A DNA stretch of 64,000 nucleotides, from assembly GCA_033557465.1 (NCBI GenBank), contig CM066031.1:1672888800-1672952799 (forward strand), read 5' to 3'. The notes under the pieces were generated by a model. It was not told the DNA's origin. It saw nothing but the letters and a program-made list of their open reading frames with translations, and ran no database searches. Every line of letters starts with the position of its first letter. Position 1 is the stretch's first letter. The stretch is from Ichthyophis bannanicus. Its lineage: Eukaryota > Chordata > Amphibia > Gymnophiona > Ichthyophiidae. A program made the translations under genes and the position numbers. Below are positions 10,011 to 20,569 of this stretch, in pieces.

Positions 10011-10954
10011 AGTCTAGTCCCGGAACCTCTGGGTTGCCCATCTCATCCAGCAGCTTGGAGACTGAGAAACTCCTCCTTTTGTGACATCACCAGTATAACT
10101 CCCCGGTGTCCGCCTCCTGTCACCAGTTACCTCAGTCTCCAAGCAGCTAGATAGATGGGAGCCCGGGGTCCGGGCTCACTGTAGAAATGATTTAAGGGTT
10201 AAGCTAGTGGTTTAGCTTGATTTTAGTTTGGGTTTAGTTTGATATTTTTTGCAGTTGGTCAGGAGTCCCCAAGGGTCTGTGACTTTAAGGCTGCATCAGA
10301 CCGCCTTTTTCCTGTCTGCTCAGTTCTCTCTCTTTCTCCCTCCCCCCCCCCCCTCTTTCTATCTGCTCTGTTTATTTTAGCGAGGGGGTTCTCAGAGGTT
10401 TTGTTACCTGCTCTGGGGTTCTTGGCTGGGGCAGAACGCGGCTCATTCTCTCTCTGCTGTCGGGGAGAAGCTTTTCAAATAAGAAGAGGAGAGACTGCCG
10501 GTGCCGTGCAGAATTTGTGCCTGCAAGCGCGCCTGGCGTCTCTCTCCCGCCGCACCGGACTTAACGGCTGTTCTTCTTTGTGCGGGGTGTGAGCTCGGGT
10601 CCGGAGCAGCTGGGAGCTTCCGGACCCGCTCCTGGCAGCGGATAAAGTGACTGGAGTCGCACGAGGTAAGCCGCGTGGCGCTAGAGCACGTTCTTTCTCT
10701 GACCGCCGTGCATTTGGCGCGCTCCAGGCCTTAGGCCCGATCACGTGACAGCGGCGTGGTGGGCCATCGGCTCCAGGCATTCTGCGAGAATACTCGAGGG
10801 GTATCCTACTGCCTTTCTAAAGGAGAGATAGAGCAGGGGACTTTAGTTTACAATGCAGTATTAGTGGCTCAGTTCCCTTGACTGTGGCTGTGTCTATTTT
10901 TATTTCCCTAACTCTTCTGTTACACGGCCCGGTGCAGGCAGATTGCTGGGGGTG

Positions 10955-12003
10955 CATGATGCCTGCCAAACATCAGTGTGTCGTGTGCGGGGCTCGGAAG
11001 AGCGGGTCTACAGGGTCTGCCTGGGAGATTCCGCGGAAGCAGAGCTGGTCCTGGCGCAGCAGTCCTGGGGTACGGAAAGTGCCTCTGAAGAAGTAGCAGG
11101 GATAGTTCCTGATTTAGTGCCGGAGGAGCCGGTGGCGGGCCCTTCTTCCGCCGCGGGTGCTTTTTCTTCCCAGCCGCTGTTCCCCAAGGAGCTGACGTCG
11201 ATTTTTTTCTCTGCAATTTGTTTCCCTGCTTCAGCAAACCGTTTTGGGAGGTTCGCTGCAGCAACAGCCCCCCCCTGTCGCCGGTGGGACAAAAAAGAGA
11301 CCGCTGTCCCCTCCGGGGGACATTGCTCCAGGGGGCGGCAAGAGGCCTGGTGGTGATGGGGGTTTGAGAGAGCATTCGGGGTCGTCCAAGGCTCCCCTTT
11401 CGGATGACGTCCCCAGTTTGGTCCTACACGAAGAGCTGGAAGAAAACCTGTTCTATGTAAAATAGTTCTAAACCTGTTCTATGTAAATTAGTTTCTAAAC
11501 CTGTTCTATGTAAAATAATAGCATTCTATTATTAAACTTTGTTTACTTGTAAACCGCCACTGATCGCTGGAAGTGGCGGTATAGAAGAGATGTATAAATA
11601 AGTAAATAAAAATAAATAAATAAAGAAGGGGAGATTTCGGAGAAGGACGACCAGGCGTGAGTTGTACGGGTCTTCCGCAGGGAGGAATTGTCAGCTCTCA
11701 TTGTGGAGACTCTTAAAACACTTAACATGCCGGTCCCGGGGTCGGCAGAGGATGATACCCTGGAGGATCCTTTGCTGCAGGTGTTTCAGAAGACGCAGAC
11801 GGCTTTTCCTGTGCATTGGGTGTTTCAGGAGATGATACAGGAGGAATGGAACGTGCCGGAAGCGCCCTTGAAGGGTTCCCGCGTTATGGGGCTTCTGTAC
11901 CCGTTGCTGGATCAGGACAAAGAACTCTTCAAGTCACCTAAGGTAGACGCAGCCGTCTTGGCGGTTACCAAGAAAACTACCATTCCCGTCGAGGGCAGCG
12001 TGG
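10955..12003 (+). pseudogene. DIRS Gag, N-terminal part (D2)
   Basis: Starts near a Cys-containing block (KHQCVVCGARKSG) comparable to PQCLVCGTRRGA at 36430 in D6. Frame changes follow. After the L2-like tail insertion, 11688-12003 encodes a well-conserved block: SALIVETLKTLNMPVPGSAE, then DPLLQVFQKT and SPKVDAAVLAVTKKTTIPV. This aligns closely with 36980-37300 in D6. It is a nucleocapsid/capsid-like protein of unknown detail. The frame resumes at 15126, beyond the CR1 LINE. Confidence 0.85.
11457..11625 (+). repeat. L2-like 3' tail inserted in D2 gag
   Basis: Begins with three copies of a ~28-bp unit containing aacctgttctatgtaaa (11452-11515). It then shows a perfect 9-bp hairpin stem (accgccact at 11553-11561, agtggcggt at 11572-11580) and an aataaa-rich end. 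D2 Gag sequence continues on both sides. It is a severely 5'-truncated L2-like insertion or a SINE tail. Confidence 0.75.
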
Positions 12004-12172
12004 CATAAAGAACATAAGACATGCCATACTGGGTCAGACCGAGGTCCATCAAGCCCAGTATCCTGTTTCCAACAGTGGCCAATCTAGGTCATACGTACCT
12101 AGCAATATCCCCAAAAGACACAGGTTCCACAATGCTTGTACTGGGTCAAGCAATGATATCCTGGGTCCCTTT

Positions 12173-13972
12173 TTAATAGTGGTTTATGGACCTTTCCTCC
12201 AGGAACTTGTCCAAACCTTTTTTAAACCCAGCTATACTAACAGCCCTTACTACATCCTCCGGTAACAGATTCCAGAGTTTGATTACACGTTGAGTGAAAA
12301 AATATTTTCTCTTATTTGTCTTAAATAGTTTACCCTGTAGCTTCATTACATGTCCCCTAGTCTTTCTATACTCTGATAGCGTAAACAATTGATCCACGTT
12401 TATCCGTTCCACTCCATTCATTAATTTATAGACCTCTATCATATCTCCCCTCAGCCGTCTCTTCTCCAGACTAAAGAGCCCTAACCTTCTTAGCCTCTCT
12501 TCATAGGAGTAGCTTTCCATCCCCTTCACCAATTTGGTGGCTCTTCTCTGTACTTTTTCTAATAACGCTATGTCCTTTTTAAGATACGGTGACCAGAATT
12601 GCACACAATATTCAAGGTGCAGTCGTACCATGGAGCGATACAGAGGCATTATAACATCCTTTGTTTTATTCTCCATCCCTTTCCTTATGATACCTAGCAT
12701 TCTATTTGCTTTCTTGGCCGCCGCTGCACACTGGGCGGAGGGTTTTAACATGTTATCCACGATGACTCCTAAATCTTTTTCCTGGGTGGTGGTTTCTAAT
12801 GTGGAGCCTTGCATCGTGTAACTATAGTGTGGGTTGTTCTTTCCTAGGTGCATAACTTTGCACGTGTCCACATTAAATTTCATCTGCCATTTGGATGCCC
12901 AGTCTTCCAATTTATCCAGATCCTCCTGCAGTTTTCCACAATCCTCTTGGGTTTTAACAACTTTAAACAGTTTTGTGTCATCTGCAAATTTGATAACCTC
13001 ACTAGTTATTCCCTTTTCCAGGTCATTTATGAATATGTCAAAAAGCAGCGGACCCAGTACAGATCCCTGGGGTACTCCACTATTCACCTTTTTCCATTGG
13101 GAATATTGGCCATTTAGGCCTACCCTCTGCTTTCTATCTTTTAACCAGTTCCCGATCCACAATAGTACACTGCCTCCTATCCCATGACTTTTTAGCTTCG
13201 CCAAAAGTTTCTGATGGGGGACTTTGTCAAAAGCTTTCTGAAAGTCCAGATACACTATATCAACCGACTCACCTTTGTCTACCTGTTTATGCACACCTTC
13301 AAAAAAACATATCAGATTAGTAAGATAAGATCTTCCTTGTCTAAAGCCATGTTGGCTGTCTCCCATTAGGCCATGACTATCTACATGCTGTGTAATTTTG
13401 TTCTTTATGATGGTTTCTACCATTTTCCCTGGTACTGACGTCAGGCTCACCGGTCTGTAATTTCCTGGGTCACCCCTGGAACCCTTTTTAAAAATTGGTG
13501 TTACGTTGGCGACCCTCCAATCTTCAGGTATTACAGATGATTTTAATGAAAGTTCACAGATTACCAATAGCAGGTCTGCAATCTCATATTTCAGTTCTTT
13601 CAACACTCTGGTATGTATACCATCCGGTCCAGGTGATTTGCTACTATTCAGTTTATCAAATAGTTGTAATATATCTTCCCGGTGTAGCGATATTTCTCTC
13701 AATTCCTCTGCAGTATCACCTTTAAATACCACTTCAGTCTTGGGTAACATCCCTACATCTTCCTCAGTAAAGACCGAAGCAAAGAATTCATTCAGTCTCT
13801 CTGCTATAGCCTTGTTTCCTCTTACTGCCCCTTTTACCCCTCTATCATCTAATGGTCCAATTGACTCTCTCACAGGCCTTTTGCTACGAATGTACTTGAA
13901 AAAGTCTTTATTTCGTGTTTTTGCTTCCGTAGCAAGTTTCTTCTCAAATTCCTGCTTTGCCTGCCTTATCAA
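12173..13972 (-). CDS. CR1 reverse transcriptase, 599-codon open frame
   Basis: Non-LTR reverse transcriptase that would copy the element RNA at a nicked target. The frame holds a Lys-rich linker (residues 1-60), [15 protein letters not shown] (about 113-128), [29 protein letters not shown] with the first catalytic Asp, [14 protein letters not shown], and FADDTKL with the catalytic Asp pair. A C-terminal region with [13 protein letters not shown] and a Cys-poor tail follows. A single TAG near 14095 cuts it from the upstream endonuclease frame, so the ancestral protein was longer. The copy at 50389-51687 is nearly identical where they overlap, so the family was active fairly recently. Confidence 0.92.
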   Translation of the reverse strand: MIRQAKQEFEKKLATEAKTRNKDFFKYIRSKRPVRESIGPLDDRGVKGAVRGNKAIAERLNEFFASVFTEEDVGMLPKTEVVFKGDTAEELREISLHREDILQLFDKLNSSKSPGPDGIHTRVLKELKYEIADLLLVICELSLKSSVIPEDWRVANVTPIFKKGSRGDPGNYRPVSLTSVPGKMVETIIKNKITQHVDSHGLMGDSQHGFRQGRSYLTNLICFFEGVHKQVDKGESVDIVYLDFQKAFDKVPHQKLLAKLKSHGIGGSVLLWIGNWLKDRKQRVGLNGQYSQWKKVNSGVPQGSVLGPLLFDIFINDLEKGITSEVIKFADDTKLFKVVKTQEDCGKLQEDLDKLEDWASKWQMKFNVDTCKVMHLGKNNPHYSYTMQGSTLETTTQEKDLGVIVDNMLKPSAQCAAAAKKANRMLGIIRKGMENKTKDVIMPLYRSMVRLHLEYCVQFWSPYLKKDIALLEKVQRRATKLVKGMESYSYEERLRRLGLFSLEKRRLRGDMIEVYKLMNGVERINVDQLFTLSEYRKTRGHVMKLQGKLFKTNKRKYFFTQRVIKLWNLLPEDVVRAVSIAGFKKGLDKFLEERSINHY

Positions 13973-14321
13973 TGCTTTGCATTTAACTTGCCAGTGCTTG
14001 TGCTGTTTCCAGTTTTCATCATTTGGCTCTTTTTTCCATTTCCTGAAGGTTGCTTTTTTGGCAGCAACAGCCTCTCTGACCTCACCTTTAAACTATGCTG
14101 GCAGTTTTTTGGACTTTCTTCCACTTTTCCTAATGCGTGGAATACAGCTGGTCTGGGCTTCGAGGATAGTATTTTTAAATAACACCCATGCTTGCTGTAA
14201 GTCTTTAACCTTTGGAACCGCTCCTTTTAGTTTTTTCCTAACTATATTCCTCATTCTATCATAGTCTCCCTTTTGAAAGTTAAAAGGTAGTACTGTGGAT
14301 GCTTTTACTATCTATCCTCCA

Positions 14322-14570
14322 CTAATTTAAATCGAACATGATCATACTATGATCACTATTGCCAAGTGGTCCCAACACCCTTATTTCTTGCACCAGATCT
14401 GGCGTTCCACTAAGGACTAGGTCCAGTATGGCTTCCCCTCTGGTCGCTTCATGAACCAGCTGCTCCAAGAAGCAGTCATTTATTCCATCTAGAAACTTTA
14501 TCTCTTTAGCTTGTCCTGCTGTGACACTGACCCAGTCGATACCGGGGTAATTGAAATCACCCATTATTAC
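14322..14570 (-). pseudogene. CR1 endonuclease, C-terminal part
   Basis: The minus-strand frame carries IMGDFNYPGIDW (an Asp/Asn block of the APE-like endonuclease), TRGEAILDLVLS, and GNSDHSMIMF with the catalytic His. The N-terminal portion lies beyond the solo LTR at 15031-15125. The LTR splits the gene exactly between a VIV block and GDFN. Confidence 0.85.
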
Positions 14571-15030
14571 TGTTAGGGAAATCAGAATCTTATATATATG
14601 TTCTTTTGTAATAATAATGCTTAGTTTAAGTATATATACAAGAGGCCTGCACAAGAGAAATTAGAATCTTATAGAAATCAAATCAAATCCTATGTGTATG
14701 CCCTTTGTACATTCTGGTGGGTTGGAAAAAAGGAATGTGCTGTGTAAGCTAAATTGTTTGTTCTACTCAAGGATGACTTGTTTTTGCATTAGTTACTGAT
14801 AAACTATAGCAGGCCCCAGAAGATGGGTGGATGACGTATGACTATGTCTCTAAGAATGTATAAAAGTACTGACAATCCCTCCACCCTTTGGAATAAACTT
14901 GCATACTGTCCTTCAGTGTGGTCTGTGAGATTTATTCCCCTTGAGTCCAGCCAGCCGGAGCAGTACACCGCAGATGAGGGTTCGGGGTTCCCTGGCCTGG
15001 AGTGACCCAACAACACGCAGGCCCATTACA
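14571..15030 (+). mobile_element. Solo LTR of a retroviral-type element
   Basis: A 460-bp repeat beginning TGTTAGGG and ending CCCATTACA. It is flanked by a 5-bp duplication, attac (14566-14570 and 15031-15035), inside the CR1 endonuclease. A TATA-like box (tataaaag, 14859-14866) and a polyadenylation signal (aataaa, 14892-14897) lie 26 bp apart, a compact arrangement seen in endogenous-retrovirus LTRs. The plus orientation is set by these signals. No internal region is present, and I cannot name the parent family. Confidence 0.9.
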
Positions 15031-15125
15031 ATTACTACTCTGTTGTGACTTTTGTTAGCTTCCTTGATTTTTTTGAGCATTTCATCATCCATTTGTTCAT
15101 TCTGGCCAGGCGGTCGATAGTATAC

Positions 15126-16020
15126 TCCAACTGCGGCCCTCAAGGATGGCCAGGACAGGAAGCTCGATGTTTTGCTGCGGCAGGTGTTTGATGTTAATGC
15201 ACTCTCACTGCAGTCTGCGGTGCGTGGGTTGCTAGAGCTTGCCTGCGCTGGGCACAGCAAGTCCAGGAGGGGCAGTCATCTCCCCCTGCGGATGAGGCGG
15301 CCCGGATAGAGTCGGGGCGGCATGTCTGGCGGATATTCACTATGACCTTATGTGGGGCCTGTCGAAAAGCATGGCCTCGGCAGTGGCCGCAAGGCGGTAC
15401 CTGTGGCTGCGCAATTGGGCAGCTGATAGTTCCTCTAAGGCTAGGCTTAGTAAGCTCCCCTTTAAGGGTCGTCTTCTCTTCGGGGAGGACTTGGAGAAGT
15501 TGGTTAAGGATCTCGGGGAATCCAAGGGCGGCAGGTTGCCGAAGGACAAGCCTAAGCCGTCACGGGGTTCCCTGGGAGGACGGCAACAGCTTCGGGATTT
15601 TCGTCAGTTTCGGTACCAAAGGCCCTCCGCGGGGCAAAGGGGTCGTTTCCCCTATAGGTCGCAAGGCTTCTGGGGGTTCCGGGGAGCAGGGAGGGGTTTC
15701 GGGCCTTCCTCCTCTACCTTCAAGAAGTCCCAATGAGATGAGGGGGACCCAGGCGCCCCCTCGGCCGATAGGGGGGTGTTTACAGGAGTTTTATCCTGCC
15801 TGGGTCCAAATCACCTCAGACCAGTGGGTGCTGGAAGTCGTTCGGGAGGGCTACGCTCTGGAATTCCTGAGACCAGTGCGGGACGCCTTCATACAATCGC
15901 CCGGCAAGTCTGCGTCCAAGTGTGCGGCGCTGCAGGAGACAGTTCAAAGGCTGTTGGACCTAGAAGCGATCGTTCCCGTTCCGATCGACCAGTACGTTGC
16001 GGTCGATACTCCATCTACTT
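15126..16020 (+). pseudogene. DIRS Gag C-terminus and RT start (D2)
   Basis: Resumes directly after the CR1 insertion with GQDRKLDVLLRQVFDVNALS. Across a frame change it continues with ADIHYDLMWGLSKSM, RRYLWLRNWAADSSSKARL, FKGRLLFGEDLEKLVKDLGE and a Gly/Arg-rich tail. The RT frame then starts with FYPAWVQITSDQWVLEVVRE and EAIVPVP, and ends in CGRYSIYFV at about 16020, before the first catalytic motif. Confidence 0.85.
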
Positions 16021-16029
16021 TGTCCCATT

Positions 16030-16102
16030 CCTCCTCGATTCTCACCACCACCAAAAAGTTGTCTAATAGACAATTTTTTGGTGGTGGTGAGAAGTGAGGA
16101 GG
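16030..16102. repeat. Long hairpin at the D2 breakpoint
   Basis: Arms 16039-16064 and 16068-16093 pair over 26 bp with one mismatch (core caccaccaccaaaaagttg) around a 3-base aat loop. Outer pairing cctcctc / gaggagg (16030-16036 with 16096-16102) extends it. Weaker symmetry continues outward. Confidence 0.85.
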
Positions 16103-16188
16103 ACTGTGACAAATTCTATCTAACCTTTTTGATGTCTTGGACATCTGCACCTTGCCCACTCGCAATCTTAAATGACAGAGGTATAAGG

Positions 16189-16339
16189 CAGGGGTCTCCA
16201 AATCCAGCCCTGGAGGGCCACAAACCAGTCAGGTTGGCAGGATATCTCTACTGCATATATATCTCATGCATAGTCATTAGGGATATCCCGAAAACCTGAC
16301 TGGCCGGTGGGCCCCATAGGACTGGGTTGGGGACCACTG
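16189..16339. mobile_element. hAT-like MITE
   Basis: A 151-bp palindromic element. Its left end is CAGGGGTCTCCAAATCCAG and its right end is the complement of CAGTGGTCCCCAACCCAG. Flanking 8-mers gtataagg and ccttaagg share five positions, consistent with a decayed 8-bp hAT duplication. Internal symmetry includes catgcatagtcattagggat. A relative is at 44595-44775. It has no coding capacity. Confidence 0.8.
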
Positions 16340-16439
16340 CCTTAAGGTGCTTCTGCAGATCGCTAGCAGAAACCAGCAGTCTCCCTTCCTGAAGCATGCT
16401 GTCAGCAATGTGACAATACCCCCTTGATTGGTGAAGCAA

Positions 16440-16560
16440 GAAGATTTGCAATTTATTATTTATTCAACAGGTTTTTTTATACTGCTGTATCATTTTAGTT
16501 GAAGTGGTTTACATTGTAACTTAAACTTGATAATGTACATTAAACAGGGACATTGATAAC
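16440..16560 (-). repeat. LINE/SINE tail, minus strand
   Basis: Starts with aatttattatttattcaaca and continues with tttttatactgctg, then gtggtttacattgtaac. This is the mirror of the aaaccac...gtataaa tail with an aataaa run. It is a truncated 3' end on the minus strand. Confidence 0.5.
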
Positions 16561-19445
16561 TTGGACTTCCAAGTCATCCTGCTAGACCAGTCCAGACAAA
16601 TGGGTTAAGTTCCCCTGCCAGCAGATGTTGGAGACAGAGAAAACTACCAAAAGCTTGATTGGTTGAGCCCTGGTAGACATATAGCTGTACCCCTAGAGGT
16701 GTCGCCTTCAGTATTTTCTGTCTCCAGCAGATGCTGGTGTTCTCTTGTTTTTCTCTTCAGGTTTTCTTTTAAGTTATTGATTTCAGCTGGACGTCTTCAG
16801 GGCACACATGAGGTGCCCCTCTGAAATTTCCCAGCTCATCTCCGTGGGGATCTGGTTGAGCTCCTAGTCAAGAGGGCTAGTCGAGCTTCTGTTATGCGAG
16901 GGGAAGGCCGCCTCGTGATCACGAGGACCTGGTAGTCTGGCAGCAGTGGGAGCCTTCATTGCTCTTATAGAGCTTAGCTACAGTAGCAGTTTTCATCATG
17001 TAGCATCTGCTTTGGCTCCCCTGCTGTACTACTCATGCAATCGCATGGGGCACAGTGAGTAAATTCCTCTCCCCCCCCCCCCCCGGGTCTGCCGCTCTTC
17101 TTTATCTTCTGGGACACGGAGGCTCCGGGCACTCGTACAGCAGGGAGAGCCTTTTTATTTTTGCTAAGCGTTCTGAGTCAGTCTCTTGCAATACTGCTCC
17201 TGCCTTGGCTCTCCTGCTTCTCCAAGAGGACACAGGGAGTGTGAATTCCACCACCCCCCCCCCCCGGTCTGTTTGAGCACTGGTTTGCACTCCCACTATC
17301 GCAGAGACGACGGGGTTTTTTTTCTTTACTTTGAGACTGCTGCGGCTGCACTGCCCTGCTTTCCGCACTGCCGTGTTTCCATTTCTCTGCTTCCTGCCTT
17401 TTTGTTCGGACTGATCCGGCATGAGCGGCTGCCATTTCCTCAGCCATGGGGGATGCAGCATCCATTTTAAATGTCAGAGCCACATGGCATTCTCAGCCAC
17501 GGTGGCTGGTTTGGAGTGGGGAAGTTAACTGTGCAGCCTGCTAGAGCTGCAGCGTTTTCTTTCTCCTTTTGTATAACATTATTTGGGGGGACCGTTTTAT
17601 TTACAGTGCCCTCCTCCTCCTTCAGAAGTGTACTGTCTACAGCTACAAGCGAAAATACTTACATCATGGGGGTGTGTGGCCTGTTCCACTTACCCGGGTG
17701 AGTCTCCACGCACAGTCAGTAGTGATGGGGGGTCTCGCTGCTCTGTCACCCCCAGTGTTCTCTAGGGTCGCTCCTCCCTGCCTCCTCCTCCTTCAGCCTG
17801 CCAATCCTCCGGCTCAGATGCTGCTGCCTCAAAATCCATCTCGGTCTTCTCAGAACCAAGATTCTCAACAATTTCTAGTGCTCCTTAGGCAGGCTTGGAC
17901 CCTTGGCACTTGGATCCTGTCATCTCTGGATTGGAGGCCTGTTCAGTCCAAAGAACCTCGCTAGACTCTACATTGGGGTCCCAGAAGCGCTTTTGTAAGG
18001 AGTGAGTTCTTAAGAACACGGGGTATCCTCACAATGAACTTTTCTTGGGCTGCAGCTGCCTGTGCACCTGATTTCCCAGATGAAGAAGACTGTGTCAGCT
18101 GAGGATAGCCTGGGTGCCTCCGACTAGGAGGATGGTGAGCTGACAAGCAAGATAGCATGCAAGGATGAACGCCCTGCTCTGATGGTTCAAGTAGTGGACA
18201 GCTTACACCTTGCCGATCCTCTAGAGCACAATCAGCCTCAGGCCGTCTCTCAGGCCAATCTGATCCTGCAAGGCATTCAAAAGCCCGCCGGGGCCTTCCC
18301 TTTCCCAACGGAGCTCTCCTGCGGGGCATTCAAAGGCCCACCAGGGTCTTCCCTTTCCCACCAGAGCCCTAGCAGATGGTATCTCAGAAGTGCGATTCGC
18401 CTGATGTGTACGGCTCGCCATCTGGGACAGCACTATCTTAGGGGATCTGGACAGGTGCTTCGCTTATCCGAAGATGGATGTTCTGGTGACTGGTGTCACT
18501 AAGCACTCCGCTATTCTGGTTGAAAGGGGTGCGGCCCTTTCGGCTCATCAGGATAGGAAAGTCCACTCTCGCGCTCCAGGCATCAGTTTTTAGTGGTCTA
18601 GTGGCCTATGCCCTCCTACATTGCTCTAGCTTTGTTAATGGTTGGCTGCTCCAGCCTCTCTAAGCTCCCCTTCCAAGGCAAGTGACTCTTTGATGAAGAC
18701 CTTGACAAGCCTGTCAAGGACCTGGGGGAAGTCAAGCCACAGCGGCTATTGGAAGGCAAGCCATGGTCCTTTACATGCTACGGAAAGGCCTTTGCTGCAA
18801 CCTCATGCCGGTCAAAGGTCACAGCCCTTTCAGGGAGTCAGAAAAGGACGGGATGCCTACGTCGCCGCCAGTACGAGGAGGGCGGATGTTTTCCCCCAGC
18901 AGTGAGCCCCCATGGCCTTCGATCAGTGGGTCCTCAACATCGTCAGCCAAGGCTATGCTCTCCCATCCAAAAAGCCTTCCTAGTTTCGCCCAGCGGAGTG
19001 CCCCGAAGGAGGGCAGCCATACAATCCACCCTCCAACGTCTGCAGTTTCTTGAGCCATTCGACCGGTCCAACTCTCAAAGAGGGACTCTGCTCATTATTC
19101 CATTTACTTTGTGGTATCCAATAAGGATAAGGGTCCTTTCATCAGAGTCTGGGTCTCAAGGAGGTCCATCGGGCCCTTCATGTACAGGGATTTTGCATGA
19201 AAATGATAGGTCCACTAATTCAAGCAGCTCTTATGGTATAATTCCTTGCCTCGTCCAGCCTGGCGGAAGCATATTTACATATTCTCTGGAAGGATCACCG
19301 GCATTTTCTGTGCTTTGCCACACTTGGGCAGCATTTTCAGTTTTGCGTTCTGCCATTCAGCTTGATGACTGCAAAGTCATTGTGATGGCCGCTGCAGCCT
19401 TGCGCAGACAGTGCATTCAAGTCCTCCCATACTTGGATGACTAGC
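16560..19445 (+). mobile_element. DIRS-type retrotransposon D3, heavily decayed
   Basis: Leader-like sequence with two C runs (about 17071-17086 and 17257-17270), each inside a similar ~90-bp context, precedes scattered Gag and RT blocks. Recognisable pieces are a FDEDLDK-like and VKDLGE-like Gag block (18660-18740), FDQWVLNIVSQGYAL (RT start, about 18910-18960) and EAYLHI plus HTWMT blocks near 19265-19445. All frames are broken. No recombinase and no clear terminal repeats are visible. Confidence 0.65.
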
Positions 19446-19870
19446 TTATCCACGTATCTACCACTCTTTCTATAAAGAAATATTTCTGCAAATTACTCCC
19501 GAGTCTATCCTCTTTACCTTCATTCTATGCCCCCACGTTGCAGAGCTTTCTTTCAAATGGAAGAGGCTATCGTGCATTTATGCTATGGAGATATTTAAAC
19601 ATATCTATCATATCTCCCCTCTCCTGTCTTTCTTCCAAGATATACATATTGAGATCTTTAAGTCTGTCCCCATATGCCTTATGACAAAACTCACTGGCCA
19701 TTTTATATCCTTTTGAAGGTGTGGTCTCCAGAATTGCTTCTGTATAATCTTTGGTGAGACCTAATTTACAGTATTGCGTGCATTAACAACTCCTTCCTAT
19801 TGTTCATTCCTCTCCCTGTTCGCCCAAGCATCCTTCTGGCTTTTGCTATCACCTTTTCTACCTGTTTACA
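19446..19870 (-). mobile_element. CR1-type LINE fragment (C-terminal RT)
   Basis: The minus-strand translation gives YILEERQERGDMIDMFKYL in one frame and shifted pieces before and after it. It corresponds to YTLEERRDSGDMTEMFKYL at 33318 on the plus strand. It is a 3' part of a CR1 element without its terminal repeats. Confidence 0.7.
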
Positions 19871-19980
19871 GGGCCAGCACGATGTATGTGCGAGTATGTT
19901 GTTTGCACAGGGCCCCACGCCAGCTTCATGCTGCACATGCTGTCTGATAGACTGAGTGGGTCCAGACTACTAACCGTTTG

Positions 19981-20350
19981 CAGGGCCGGCCCACATGTAG
20001 TCCTGTACCTGCTTGACCACCTTCAGAGGGGAGTCAGGGAGCCCAAAGCCTCGACTCACCTCTGCTCAACCACCAGAGTGAAGAGCGGCATTTTCCTTTA
20101 CTCCAGTGGCTGTGTTCTCTTGCACTCCACCGGTGTGCTGATTACCGGGAGGTTAAAGGGCATTTCCTGTCTTGCGTGAAACAGAAAATTCCTTTTAACC
20201 TCCTATAATTAGCGCATCTGCGGGCTGCAAGAGAACCCAACCACTGGAGTGAAAGAAAATGCCACTCTTCACTCCGGCAGCTGTGCAGAGGTGAGCCGGA
20301 ACTTAGAACCTCCCCGGCTCCCTCTGAAGCCGGTCAGACAGGCATGGGGC
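19981..20350. mobile_element. Fold-back element, ~160-bp arms
   Basis: The left half (about 20013-20170) is repeated inverted at 20181-20340. Examples are agagtgaagagcggcatttt with its partner near 20250-20275 and aggttaaagggcatttcctg with its partner near 20180-20205. The likely outer end CAGGGCCGGC at 19981 resembles the start of the element at 57279. No gene. Confidence 0.8.
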
Positions 20351-20565
20351 TGTTTGGGGGGAGGGGCTTGGACTGGAAATGGGCTGATGGGTCTAGGATA
20401 GGGCTGTGAATGGGTTGATGGGGGGACTAGGACTGGAAATGAGCTGATGGAGGGGCTATGATAGGACTGGAAATGGACTGATGGGGGGGCTAGGACTAGA
20501 AATGGGCTGATGAGGGGTGATGGGAGAATGGAACTAGAAAGGAGCGGATGCTGGGAGGGGCTGAA
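20350..20565 (+). repeat. Minisatellite, G-rich
   Basis: Six or so imperfect copies of a unit around ggactggaaatgggctgatg plus gggggctag, in units of roughly 27-45 bp. The complementary strand is C/T-rich and is read as a spurious Pro/Ser protein. No function assigned. Confidence 0.8.
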
Positions 20566-20569
20566 ACTA

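Larger units (their letters stand above)
12006..15125 (-). mobile_element. CR1-type LINE, 5' truncated, inside D2
   Basis: Read on the minus strand it starts in the endonuclease (GVYYRPPGQNEQMDDEML near 15120-15060), is interrupted by a solo LTR (14571-15030), and continues with the DFNYPGIDW and GNSDHSMIMFDLN blocks, a linker, a complete RT and a 3' UTR. The UTR ends in ggcatgtcttatgttcttta. Short repeated cttatgtt units at the end are a CR1 trait. D2 Gag sequence on both sides is colinear, so this is a clean insertion. I see no long target duplication. Confidence 0.92.
10020..16029 (+). mobile_element. DIRS-type retrotransposon D2, 3' truncated
   Basis: Contains an inverted pair near its left end (agcagcttggagactgag at about 10048 and its near complement at 10131), a ~770-bp leader with GC-rich sequence, a Gag frame and the first part of RT. 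RT stops abruptly at about 16020, next to a long hairpin. The Gag is split by an L2-like tail (11457-11625) and by a CR1 LINE (12006-15125). No recombinase remains. Same subfamily as D6 by Gag sequence. Confidence 0.8.

Noticed and set aside
10239..11465. Several overlapping open frames on both strands that could be a host exon
   Set aside because: The region is the GC-rich leader and Gag start of DIRS D2; Gag blocks shared with D6 explain it and no splice-supported gene is visible.
14804..15260. Minus-strand frames across the CR1 endonuclease gap as one gene
   Set aside because: The solo LTR with a 5-bp duplication lies between the pieces; the continuous reading is accidental.
17055..17480. 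Two C-run blocks as a regulatory array
   Set aside because: They sit in similar contexts in the DIRS D3 leader and look like a short local duplication; no further support.
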